In this document: positions 16,927 to 24,225 of the stretch, piece after piece
How positions within the stretch are numbered: the stretch's first letter is position 1
Layout of the letters: every line of letters begins with the position of its first letter
Source of the DNA: Prevotellaceae bacterium
GTDB taxonomy: Bacteria > Bacteroidota > Bacteroidia > Bacteroidales > Paludibacteraceae
Reading direction: 5' to 3'
DNA length: 38,145 nt
Assembly (NCBI GenBank): GCA_031290375.1
Contig: JAITNR010000253.1
Span: 1 to 38,145 of the forward strand
The notes under the pieces: model-generated
The model's input: only the letters and a program-made list of their open reading frames with translations
What the model was told of the DNA's origin: nothing
Database searches by the model: none
Made by a program: the position numbers and the translations under genes

Positions 16927-17784
16927 TTAAAAAACAACTATTTTCTTTATCAATCCCTGCAAGACATTGCCAGGTCCGAGTTCGATAAATTCCGTAGCAC
17001 CGTCTGTTGCCATATTTTTAATGGTCTGCGTCCAACACACCGGCGATGTGAGTTGTGCAATCAGATTTTGTTTGATATCTATGGGATTTCTATGCGGTTT
17101 TGCATCAACATTCTGGTAAATCGGACACAGAGGCTCTGCAAAAGTTGTTGCTTCGATAGCATTTTGCAGTTCCACCCGCGCCAACTCCATACAGGGCGAA
17201 TGAAAACCACCACCAACGGACAACATCAGAGCTCGTTTTGCGCCTGCCTCTTTGAGAGCAACGCAGGCATACTCCACCGCTTCAAAAGTACCCGAAATCA
17301 CAAGTTGTCCTGGACAATTATAGTTTGCAGGCACCACCACACCACATACATTTTGACAGATTTGTTCAACTTTTTCATCGTCCAAACCCAGAATAGCAGC
17401 CATCGTAGAAGGATTTGCTTCGCACGCCTTTTGCATTGCAAAAGCTCGCTGAGCCACAAGTTTTAGTCCGTTCTCAAACGACAAAGCCTTTGCTGCAACC
17501 AATGCCGAAAATTCGCCAAGTGAATGTCCCGCCACCATATCAGGCTGAAAATCAGCACAAAGAACCATAGCCGAAAGAACCGAATGCAAAAAAACAGCGG
17601 GCTGGGTAACCTTCGTCTGCTTCAACTCTTCATCTGTGCCATTGAACATTATATCGGTAATTCTAAAACCAAGTATTTGGTTCGCCTTTTCAAAATAATC
17701 CTTTGCCTGTAACGAATTTTGGTACAATTCCAATCCCATTCCCACAAATTGTGCTCCCTGTCCGGGAAATACATATGCTTTCAT
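16927..17784 (-). CDS. fabD: Malonyl-CoA:ACP transacylase FabD
   Basis: Transfers malonyl groups from CoA to acyl carrier protein for fatty-acid elongation in the cytoplasm. Starting at ATG 17784 (285 residues), the glycine-rich entry FPGQGAQFVGMG opens the protein. The nucleophilic serine is in GHSLGE (S88) and the catalytic His in GGGFHSP (about H195), with QLVISG between. The frame is open nine codons further upstream (to 17811), but the family begins at the MKAYVFPGQG methionine. It is monocistronic, away from other fab genes. The -7 box is at 17834-17827. Confidence 0.96.
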   Translation of the reverse strand: MKAYVFPGQGAQFVGMGLELYQNSLQAKDYFEKANQILGFRITDIMFNGTDEELKQTKVTQPAVFLHSVLSAMVLCADFQPDMVAGHSLGEFSALVAAKALSFENGLKLVAQRAFAMQKACEANPSTMAAILGLDDEKVEQICQNVCGVVVPANYNCPGQLVISGTFEAVEYACVALKEAGAKRALMLSVGGGFHSPCMELARVELQNAIEATTFAEPLCPIYQNVDAKPHRNPIDIKQNLIAQLTSPVCWTQTIKNMATDGATEFIELGPGNVLQGLIKKIVVF

Positions 17785-17826
17785 ATTCAATATTTTGATT
17801 AAATTTAACACATTTTTTTTCTATTA

Positions 17827-17834
17827 CAAAAGTA
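17827..17834 (-). promoter_or_regulatory. -7 box of fabD
   Basis: Minus-strand TACTTTTG at 17834-17827, 43 bases before the FabD ATG. Confidence 0.5.
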
Positions 17835-17942
17835 CAAAAATAATTCTCAAATTTTCATCATCAATTCTCAATTAATTTATCCTCTATCTTTTAGTATATG
17901 ACAAAAAAATTTCAGGATCAAGTACAAAATATTCAACAACTG

Positions 17943-18860
17943 CTAAATATCAAACTTTTTCCCCTGAAAACTACCATTTTCACGCATTTTCTTTTCCAAT
18001 TTGTGAACAAATTCAAAATTTTTCAAACCCCAATTTGGTGCAATCAACCATTCATACGGCGATTGAGATACAAACCTTTCAAGAGTAATATTTGGATCTA
18101 ATCGTTCAATAAATTCTATTAACAAATTAATATATTCCTCTAAATCAAATAGTTGAAATTTTTCAGGCTCTTTTTCAAACTCTTTTGCCATTAACGTGTT
18201 CTTAACTATCTGTAACTGATGAAGTTTAAGCACATTAATGGGCAACTTGGAAATTGTGACGGCACTTGAAAGCATTTTTCGTCTATCTTGGTATGGCAAC
18301 CCCAAAATCAGATGTGCCCCAACAGCAATTTTACGTTTGGCAGTCTCGTTGATAGCCCAAACGGATGTGTCAAAAGTATGCCCTCTGTTTATTTGTTTAA
18401 GTGTTTCATTATCAGTTGATTCTACACCATATTCAATCAAAATATAATATTTCTTTGCCAAAAATGACAAATAATCTAAAATCTGTTCATCAACACAGTC
18501 GGGGCGTGTAGCAATAGATAATCCAACAACTTTCGGGTGAGAAAGAGCCTGCTCATACTTTGTTTGCAACTCTTGTAAAGTTCCATAAGTGTTTGTATAG
18601 CTCTGAAAATAAGCGATATAAATTTGTGCCTCGTATTTTTTAAAAAACTCGACTCCCTTGCCTATTTGCTCTAATACAGATAGTTCACTGTTGCAATATT
18701 CGGGTAAAAAACTTTGATTATTGCAGTAGGTACAGCCTCCACTCCCCTTGCTTCCGTCCCGATTAGGACAGGTAAAGCCTCCATTGACCGAGATTTTTTG
18801 CACTCGTTGTCCAAATTTTTGTCTTAAAAAATCCGAATAATTGTTGTATAATTTTGACAT
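17943..18860 (-). CDS. TIGR01212 family radical-SAM protein (YtqA-like)
   Basis: Radical-SAM protein of about 305 residues from the ATG at 18860. The N terminus MSKLYNNYSDFLRQKFGQRV is followed by the family hallmark VNGGFTCPNRDGSKGSGGCT, continuing YCNN, which carries the cluster cysteines in the widely spaced arrangement of this group. Further family elements are YFQSYTNTYG and the substrate-channel stretch IEYGVESTDNETLKQINRGH. The frame is open to 18938, but that extension (with several Cys and His) does not resemble the family. The reaction is not established to my knowledge; tRNA modification or an oxidative step has been assumed for relatives. It is divergent from purH. Confidence 0.87.
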   Translation of the reverse strand: MSKLYNNYSDFLRQKFGQRVQKISVNGGFTCPNRDGSKGSGGCTYCNNQSFLPEYCNSELSVLEQIGKGVEFFKKYEAQIYIAYFQSYTNTYGTLQELQTKYEQALSHPKVVGLSIATRPDCVDEQILDYLSFLAKKYYILIEYGVESTDNETLKQINRGHTFDTSVWAINETAKRKIAVGAHLILGLPYQDRRKMLSSAVTISKLPINVLKLHQLQIVKNTLMAKEFEKEPEKFQLFDLEEYINLLIEFIERLDPNITLERFVSQSPYEWLIAPNWGLKNFEFVHKLEKKMRENGSFQGKKFDI

Positions 18861-18947
18861 TTTCTGAATATCTGACATACAGCGTAACAGGCAAGTCGTC
18901 CGATGAATGTTATGAAAACCTGAATACAAATTTAGCAAAATTTTTAC

Positions 18948-18955
18948 TAACTTTG
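18948..18955 (+). promoter_or_regulatory. -7 box of purH
   Basis: TAACTTTG, 53 bases before the ATG at 19009. No purine riboswitch or palindromic operator is seen in the short leader. Confidence 0.6.
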
Positions 18956-19008
18956 AAAATATTTTTTTAATTTGTAATTTCTATTTTTTTAAATTTAATT
19001 GATTATAA

Positions 19009-20538
19009 ATGAGAGCATTAATCAGCGTTAGCGACAAAACAGGAGTAGTGGATTTTGTAAAACAGTTAAAAGCTCTGGGGTGGGATATTATCGCAACAGG
19101 GGGGACTATGAAACTGTTACAAGACAATGATATTCAAGTAATTAACATAAGTAAAATTACAGATTTCCCCGAAATTTGCGATGGGCGTGTAAAAACCCTG
19201 CACCCGAAAGTTCATGGTGGCTTGCTTGCCCGCAGAGACAATCCAGAACATCTTAAAGCATTGAAAGATAACGCAATAGATTTTATTGATATGGTTTGTG
19301 TAAATCTTTATCCGTTTTCACAAACTATTGAAAAAAAAGATGTTACAATAGAGGAGGCGATTGAGAATATTGATATTGGAGGACCTTCAATGTTGCGTTC
19401 GGCAGCGAAAAACTACAGTGATGTTACTGTTGTATGCAATACTGAGGATTATCAAATTATTTTGGACGAAATTCGCAAATTTGGCAATACAATGCCCAAT
19501 ACACGTCTGCAACTCAGTGCAAAAGCATATACGCACACCGCCGAATATGATATGAAAATTGCAACTTTTATACGGGAAAAAGCCGGTTTAAGCGAGAAAC
19601 TTTTTTTGGAATTTGATTTGTTGCAGTCCCTGCGTTATGGCGAAAATCCACATCAAAATGCAAAATTTTACAGGCAAAATAATTATATGCCGTTTTCACT
19701 CGCTTTTGCTAAGCAGTTGAATGGCAAAGAATTAAGTTACAATAATATTCAAGACGCAAATGCAGCTTTGGCAATGGTTAGGGAATTTGATGAGCCGTTT
19801 TGTGTCGGAGTAAAGCATATGAATCCTTGCGGTGCGGCTATTGGCAAAAATATTGTCGAGTGTTGGACAAAAGCATATAATGCTGATACTGTAAGCATTT
19901 TTGGTGGCATCGTAGCCACAAATCAGCAAATTACAGCAGAAGTAGCAGAATTGATGAAACATGTTTTTCTTGAAATAATCATTGCCTCAAGTTTCTCGGT
20001 GGAGGCTCTCGCAATCCTTTCTACAAAGAAAAATCTAAGGCTTATACAGGTTGATATGACAAAAAATGCTGAAACCCAGCCACAATTATTGAGTGTTATA
20101 GGTGGTTTGCTCATGCAAGACATTGATTTACAGACTAAAAAAGTTGTTGCTGAAATGTGCGTTACCGACATCAAACCTACCTGCGAGCAGCTTAAAGATC
20201 TGAACTTTGGCTTGAAAATAGTGAAACATATCAAATCCAACGCCATTGCAGTGGTAAAAAACGGCGTTACTCTCGGTATCGGTGCGGGGCAAATGAACAG
20301 AATCCATTCTGCCGAGATCGCCATGAAACAGGCACATTCAAACGGACAAACTAACGATTTAATACTTGCCTCAGATGCATTCTTCCCGTTTGACGACTGC
20401 GTAGAACTTGCCGCGCAAATGGGTGTTACTGCCATTGTGCAACCCGGTGGCAGTGTAAGAGACGAAGAGTCAATCAAAAAAGCCAACGAAAAGAAAATCA
20501 CGATGCTATTAACAGGAATGAGGCATTTTAAACATTAG
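19009..20538 (+). CDS. purH: Bifunctional AICAR transformylase / IMP cyclohydrolase PurH
   Basis: Catalyses the last two steps of de novo IMP synthesis. The 509 residues carry the N-terminal cyclohydrolase (MGS-like) domain: SVSDKTGVVDF, ATGGTMKLL, GRVKTLHPKVHGGLLARRDN. The transformylase domain follows, with SLRYGENPHQNA, the KHMNPCGAA substrate loop and IFGGIVATNQ, ending in PGGSVRDEESI and TGMRHFKH. All main motifs are intact and the length is normal. It is monocistronic, with no other pur genes nearby. The nearby carB halves also belong to nucleotide synthesis, but the shared neighbourhood may be coincidental. Confidence 0.97.
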   Translation: MRALISVSDKTGVVDFVKQLKALGWDIIATGGTMKLLQDNDIQVINISKITDFPEICDGRVKTLHPKVHGGLLARRDNPEHLKALKDNAIDFIDMVCVNLYPFSQTIEKKDVTIEEAIENIDIGGPSMLRSAAKNYSDVTVVCNTEDYQIILDEIRKFGNTMPNTRLQLSAKAYTHTAEYDMKIATFIREKAGLSEKLFLEFDLLQSLRYGENPHQNAKFYRQNNYMPFSLAFAKQLNGKELSYNNIQDANAALAMVREFDEPFCVGVKHMNPCGAAIGKNIVECWTKAYNADTVSIFGGIVATNQQITAEVAELMKHVFLEIIIASSFSVEALAILSTKKNLRLIQVDMTKNAETQPQLLSVIGGLLMQDIDLQTKKVVAEMCVTDIKPTCEQLKDLNFGLKIVKHIKSNAIAVVKNGVTLGIGAGQMNRIHSAEIAMKQAHSNGQTNDLILASDAFFPFDDCVELAAQMGVTAIVQPGGSVRDEESIKKANEKKITMLLTGMRHFKH

Positions 20539-20599
20539 GAAAATTTTTAATTTAATTTTCAATTAATTATGGTCATTACTGTCCAAACAATTTTAAAAT

Positions 20600-20664
20600 A
20601 AAAAGTTCTCTGTAAAAGGTTACCTTTGTGGTGTTGAAACACAATAACCCACAAAGAACTTTTT
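20600..20664 (+). repeat. Nested inverted repeats over the promoter and leader of the broken S41-like gene
   Basis: AAAAAGTTCT (about 20600-20609) is complementary to AGAACTTTTT (about 20655-20664). Inside lies CTTTGTGG (20624-20631), complementary to CCACAAAG just before it. TACCTTTG at 20621-20628 is a -7 box located within this structure. The two pairings compete for the same AG. Confidence 0.45.
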
Positions 20665-20994
20665 ATGGCAACAAAATTAGGGAAAAAAATCATATTAATT
20701 TTATTCCCGTGTTTGTTATGTTTTTTGTTGCCCTTTTCACAGGATACGGAACGTGTTATCTGACAAAACAACAGATGTATGAAGATTTTGATGAGATGTA
20801 TGAAATTATTAAAGAAATAAATCCTCAACTTGTTGTATGTCAAAAAAATTACAAGGGTGGATATATTATCTGAAATTAAAAAATCGAGAGCGGATATTGA
20901 CACAATGACAAATTCGGATTATTTCATCGAATTACTGAATTTGTCATTATCAAAATGCAGTGACAGGCATTTGGAATTAGGAATACCGAGATAG
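20665..20994 (+). pseudogene. Frameshifted remnant of an S41-peptidase-like exported protein
   Basis: Three pieces in two registers make one recognisable N-terminal region. Frame 1 (20665-20763) gives a signal peptide, MATKLGKKIILILFPCLLCF to PFSQD. A second register (about 20764-20848) gives LTKQQMYEDFDEMYEIIKE then INPQLVVCQK. After an A7 run (20842-20848) frame 1 resumes with VDILSEIKKSRADIDTMT, then DYFIELLNLSLSKCSDRH, ending with TAG at 20992. The pattern (signal, DF..MYEIIKE.NP, then a hydrophobic LL..LSKC.D.H) matches the N-terminal domain of Bacteroidota S41 peptidases. The catalytic domain is missing, so it is not functional. The promoter and leader hairpin are preserved. Confidence 0.55.
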
Positions 20995-21129
20995 CTAAGC
21001 AGGCAATGATAAAAGTTTGGGGAGACAGTATTTTTGCGGGCGGGTCAATAGTAAAATCACCTTTAAAATAAACAAATCTTAATAGAATTTAATGAATATC
21101 GTATATTAACGTAAAAAGTAACAAAAGTG
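20995..21129. other. Non-coding remainder after the S41-like remnant
   Basis: No gene seen. A short open frame (KQAMIKVWGDSIFAGGSIVK, ending at a TAA near 21070) may be a further scrap of the broken gene. It is too short to assign. Confidence 0.3.
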
Positions 21130-21162
21130 CCGGTCATTGCAGGCTTGACCCGCAATGACCGG
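21130..21162. repeat. REP-like hairpin, copy 1
   Basis: CCGGTCATTGC (21130-21140) and GCAATGACCGG (21152-21162) form a perfect 11-bp inverted repeat around AGGCTTGACCC. The core is shared with a second element at 21511-21537. Confidence 0.7.
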
Positions 21163-21287
21163 TATTTGGAAATGATTTGGGTATTAGATACGGTTTTTGA
21201 TCCGTGATATGATTTTGTGTTCTGCCAATACCAAATATTTCCTCAAAAACAGAGATAAAAAACTGTATTAATTTGTAAAAAAAGTTG

Positions 21288-21295
21288 TACCTTTG
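21288..21295 (+). promoter_or_regulatory. -7 promoter box of the carB leader
   Basis: TACCTTTG at 21288-21295; the start is expected at about 21300-21303. A TTTG at 21272-21275 is too close for a standard -33. Confidence 0.6.
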
Positions 21296-21313
21296 TACTC
21301 AAAATTTTGAGTA
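21296..21313. promoter_or_regulatory. 18-bp perfect palindrome at the carB leader transcription start
   Basis: TACTCAAAATTTTGAGTA is a perfect dyad that begins one base after the -7 box and spans the expected start site. This position suits a repressor operator. Its GAGTA half also recurs in the terminator arm (21397-21401), so TACTC could pair with it. Confidence 0.5.
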
Positions 21314-21402
21314 TGCTTTTTTCTAAAAAAATAATATTATACCCATTGAATTGCCGAGATTTTGGCAGTCATGGATTTTTTTCTAAAATTTTAGAAGAGT
21401 AA
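21313..21402 (+). CDS. Leader peptide ORF (29 aa) upstream of carB
   Basis: ATG at 21313 opens MLFSKKIILYPLNCRDFGSH and continues to a TAA at 21400-21402. It contains two FSK repeats encoded by T-runs (21317-21322 and 21376-21382). Its stop codon lies inside the 5' arm of the intrinsic terminator at 21397-21421. It lies directly downstream of a promoter and upstream of a pyrimidine/arginine pathway gene, which suggests a cis-acting leader peptide rather than a functional protein. The ORF itself is certain from the sequence; its translation is inferred. Confidence 0.5.
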   Translation: MLFSKKIILYPLNCRDFGSHGFFSKILEE

Positions 21403-21427
21403 CTATTTTTGTTAGTTGCTCTTTTTT
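21397..21427 (+). terminator. Intrinsic terminator (candidate attenuator) before carB
   Basis: GAGTAACTA (21397-21405) pairs with TAGTTGCTC (21413-21421), nine pairs with one G-U, loop of seven bases, followed by TTTTTT (21422-21427). It lies about 100 bases after the promoter and 140 before carB. It directly adjoins a 16-bp palindrome TTCTAAAATTTTAGAA (21381-21396). Confidence 0.75.
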
Positions 21428-21462
21428 ATTTTTTAGAACAAATATAAATAAAAAAATTAGCG

Positions 21463-21470
21463 TAAATTTG
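21463..21470 (+). promoter_or_regulatory. Possible second -7 box for carB
   Basis: TAAATTTG fits TAnnTTTG and lies after the terminator, 97 bases before the carB ATG. There is no TTG at the -33 distance. If active it would bypass the attenuator. Confidence 0.35.
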
Positions 21471-21510
21471 TCAAATCTGTGTTAATTGTGTGCTAAAAAA
21501 TAAAAAGGAA

Positions 21511-21537
21511 ATTGCAGGTCAAACCCGCAATGACAGG
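21511..21537. repeat. REP-like hairpin, copy 2
   Basis: ATTGCAGG, TCAA, ACCCGCAATGAC: shares with copy 1 both arms and the GG/CC shoulders, differing in the first base and the four loop bases. It lies 30 bases before the carB ATG. Confidence 0.6.
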
Positions 21538-21566
21538 GAATAAAATCGTAAATCGTAATTGAATAT

Positions 21567-23063
21567 ATGAAACGTACTGACATTAAAAAAGTTATGGTAA
21601 TAGGCTCGGGTCCTATTGTAATCGGGCAGGCTGCCGAGTTCGACTATGCCGGCACTCAGGCATGCCTTGCTCTCAAGGAAGAGGGCTATCAGGTTGTGCT
21701 TGCCAACTCCAATCCCGCAACCATTATGACCGACACGCATATCGCCGACAAGGTTTATATGGAACCACTCACGTTGGAATATATCGCAAAAATCATTCGT
21801 TACGAACGTCCCGATGCAATAGTGCCCGGACTTGGCGGGCAAACAGGCTTGAACCTTGCCGTACAACTCGCCAAAAAAGGTATTTTGGACGAGTGTGATG
21901 TGGAAATTCTCGGCACATCGTTTACGAGTATAGAACAGGCGGAAGACAGGGAACTTTTTAAGGAACTGTGTCAAGGTTTGGGCGAACCTGTGCTGCCGTC
22001 CTTTACTGCAAATTCGATGAAAGAAGGTGTCGAGGCGGCTGAAAAAATCGGCTACCCTGTTGTGCTTCGACCTGCCTTCACTCTTGGCGGTACAGGTGGC
22101 GGTTTTGCCGACAATCAGGAGGAATTGTGTGAAATAATGCGTAATGCCCTTTCGCTTTCGCCTGTTCATCAGGTTTTGGTGGAAAAAAGCATTAAAGGTT
22201 TCAAAGAGATTGAATATGAGGTGATTAGGGATAAAAACGACACCGCCATTACTATCTGCAATATGGAAAATATTGACCCTGTGGGTGTGCATACCGGCGA
22301 CTCGATGGTGGTTTGTCCTTCGCAAACGCTCACCAACAAAGAGTACCAACTTTTACGCGACAGTGCGTTGAAAATTATCCGCGCCCTGAAAATCGAAGGT
22401 GGCTGCAATGTGCAATTTGCGCTAGACCCTCTCTCGTTCAACTATTTTCTAATTGAGGTAAATCCGCGTGTGAGCCGCAGTTCTGCTCTGGCATCAAAGG
22501 CAAGCGGTTACCCGATTGCCCGCGTGAGTGCGAAAATCGCTGTGGGACTGACACTTGACGAAATTCAGATAGCCAATACGCCTGCAAGTTTTGAGCCTGC
22601 ATTGGATTATGTTGTAACAAAAATTGCACGTTTTCCGTTTGATAAATTTTCTGAGGCATCTAACGTTTTGGGTACGCAGATGAAAGCAACAGGCGAGGTA
22701 ATGTCGATAGGCAGGACAATGGAAGAGAGCCTGCTCAAAGCCATTCGCTCGCTCGAGACGGGCGTTTGCCACATCTGGCTTGACAAATTCGACAACAAGG
22801 ATAATGATTTCTTAATCAACTACATAAAAGAGCCAACAGATGACCGTTTATACGCAATAGCCCAACTTATCCGCAACGGAATTGACTTGGGAATGATATA
22901 CAACGCCACAAAAATTGATATGTTTTTCCTTGAAAAAATTAAAAACATCGTAGAATTTGAAAAGGTCCTGTCAGAAAATCCGTTCAATATCGAAGTGTTA
23001 AAAGATGCCAAGAAAATGGGGTTTTCGGACAGGTATATTGCAATGAAGTGGAGTGAAAAATAA
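21567..23063 (+). CDS. carB: Carbamoyl-phosphate synthase large subunit, N-terminal half
   Basis: This 498-residue ORF is the first half of CarB. It has the pre-ATP-grasp domain (VIGSGPIVIGQAAEFDYAGT), the ATP-grasp domain that makes carboxyphosphate and carbamate (RPAFTLGGTGGGF, EVNPRVSRSSALASKASGYP) and the beginning of the oligomerisation domain, ending DAKKMGFSDRYIAMKWSEK. In an intact CarB (about 1070 residues) the chain would continue into REHG-IFPVYKM; here that continuation starts the ORF at 24226. Motifs are intact, the stop is clean, and nothing appears missing at the break. With carA (not in the window) and the second half it would make carbamoyl phosphate for pyrimidines and arginine. 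Its leader shows attenuator features. Confidence 0.95.
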   Translation: MKRTDIKKVMVIGSGPIVIGQAAEFDYAGTQACLALKEEGYQVVLANSNPATIMTDTHIADKVYMEPLTLEYIAKIIRYERPDAIVPGLGGQTGLNLAVQLAKKGILDECDVEILGTSFTSIEQAEDRELFKELCQGLGEPVLPSFTANSMKEGVEAAEKIGYPVVLRPAFTLGGTGGGFADNQEELCEIMRNALSLSPVHQVLVEKSIKGFKEIEYEVIRDKNDTAITICNMENIDPVGVHTGDSMVVCPSQTLTNKEYQLLRDSALKIIRALKIEGGCNVQFALDPLSFNYFLIEVNPRVSRSSALASKASGYPIARVSAKIAVGLTLDEIQIANTPASFEPALDYVVTKIARFPFDKFSEASNVLGTQMKATGEVMSIGRTMEESLLKAIRSLETGVCHIWLDKFDNKDNDFLINYIKEPTDDRLYAIAQLIRNGIDLGMIYNATKIDMFFLEKIKNIVEFEKVLSENPFNIEVLKDAKKMGFSDRYIAMKWSEK

Positions 23064-23150
23064 GTTTCTTGTCGAAGCTGAACGATAAATATCAAGCAAA
23101 TTTTTATAAATCAATTTCAATTTACAGTAGAAAATTTTTTATAAAAATTG

Positions 23151-23158
23151 TAACTTTG
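23151..23158 (+). promoter_or_regulatory. -7 box of the inserted lipoprotein gene
   Basis: TAACTTTG, 32 bases before the ATG at 23191, so the gene between the carB halves has its own promoter. Confidence 0.6.
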
Positions 23159-23190
23159 TAAAAAATAAATCTTAATAAATTTCCTGTGTT

Positions 23191-23967
23191 ATGATAAAAA
23201 AAACAAAAAGATTAGTTTGGTTGCCAGTGTTTTTTAGCTTGGCAATGCTGGTAATTACTTCTTGTGAGAAAAACAAAGAGGTAACAAGCATAACACTTGA
23301 TAAAACAACGCTTACCGTTACAGTTGGCGAAGAATACACGTTAACAGCAGTAGTGTTGCCTGAAGATGCACCCGACAAAACAGCAGTTAGGGCTGACAAT
23401 AACAACACCGGAGCAACCTTTATTCTTTCTATCATTGCTATGTCTATTTCTTTTTTATCCCTTTTGTGTTTCATAATTGTTCACATTGTTTTTAGGGCTA
23501 AAGATAAAAAAACAAAAAATAGTGTGCAAAAAAAGATTTCTGAAGATATGTTAAGGCATTTGGGTAGAAACAAAATTATAATTGATAAAATTAATGAAAA
23601 ATTTGGAAAAAATGAATTTGATAAGTATTATCCGTCAGAAGAACATTTATTGAAATTAAAAATTATAGAAGAAGATATGCAGTTTGAAAAATTTGATATT
23701 TGGACAAAAAAATATGAAGACTTACATGAATTGAAGTTGTTGTTGAGAAATCTTAATATTGAAACAGATGTTGCTTTAGAACATTTTAAGAGAAAGGATT
23801 TACTCAAAGAAACAAAAAAAAGAGATATTGAAATGCTTAAAGTCAATATAGAGTCTTTAGAAAATAAAATTTTAAAAATTTTTGACATAACGGAGGAAAC
23901 GAGGCAAAAAATAAAAAATAAAGTGGATAATGGACCTAAGTACGAAATTGGAATAGTTGAGTTATAA
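23191..23967 (+). CDS. Chimeric protein: lipoprotein signal and Ig-like (BIG2) fragment joined to a membrane/coiled-coil part
   Basis: A 258-residue protein lying between the carB halves. Residues 1-25 form a lipoprotein signal with lipobox ITSC (Cys 25). Residues about 30-65 read VTSITLDKTTLTVTVGEEYT to VLPEDAPDKT, the first strands of a BIG2 Ig-like domain, but the usual WTSSN continuation is missing. Then comes a TM helix (about 76-102, FILSIIAMSISFLSLLCFII) with a basic stop-transfer and a long charged helical region (about 110-250). A lipoprotein with an internal TM helix is topologically odd. The 3' part is visibly more A/T-rich than the 5' part. It looks like a fusion of two unrelated genes. 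I do not recognise the C-terminal family. Confidence 0.75.
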   Translation: MIKKTKRLVWLPVFFSLAMLVITSCEKNKEVTSITLDKTTLTVTVGEEYTLTAVVLPEDAPDKTAVRADNNNTGATFILSIIAMSISFLSLLCFIIVHIVFRAKDKKTKNSVQKKISEDMLRHLGRNKIIIDKINEKFGKNEFDKYYPSEEHLLKLKIIEEDMQFEKFDIWTKKYEDLHELKLLLRNLNIETDVALEHFKRKDLLKETKKRDIEMLKVNIESLENKILKIFDITEETRQKIKNKVDNGPKYEIGIVEL

Positions 23968-24035
23968 AAATTAAAATTCTTTTGTTTAAAGCAAATTAAT
24001 GATTGCCTGTAACATAACATACACCACCGCCATTC

Positions 24036-24065
24036 AATACGATTATTCGCATAAAGTATCGTATT
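24036..24065. repeat. 8-bp inverted repeat upstream of the second carB half
   Basis: AATACGAT (24036-24043) and ATCGTATT (24058-24065) around a 14-base spacer, 22 bases before the -7 box at 24087. It could be an operator or a weak transcript end. Confidence 0.35.
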
Positions 24066-24086
24066 TTATGAATAAAACTTTTTATG

Positions 24087-24094
24087 TAATTTTG
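24087..24094 (+). promoter_or_regulatory. -7 box of the second carB half
   Basis: TAATTTTG fits TAnnTTTG, with the expected start near 24100 and about 125 bases of leader to the ATG at 24226. Confidence 0.5.
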
Positions 24095-24225
24095 CAATTT
24101 AATTGCATATTTTCATAAAAACACATTTGAATGAACAATGAATAATTAAAAGAATATGGAAGGTGAATTATTAATTTAAAAAAAAATCTTTACGCCCTTT
24201 GCGTGAAACAAAAATAAAAAAACGC

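Noticed and set aside
16852..17466. 204-residue plus-strand ORF opposite fabD
   Set aside because: Antisense shadow of a well-supported enzyme, with Cys/His/Arg-rich composition and no promoter.
19008..19009. Purine riboswitch in front of purH
   Set aside because: The leader after the -7 box is only about 50 bases, A/T-rich and without the required helices.
21519..22349. 276-residue minus-strand ORF opposite the first carB half
   Set aside because: Shadow of carB. The His/Phe/Cys/Arg-rich composition is typical of antisense reading of a coding region, with no domain.
23064..24225. Insertion sequence in carB
   Set aside because: No transposase, and no terminal inverted repeats or target-site duplication that I could find at the junctions.
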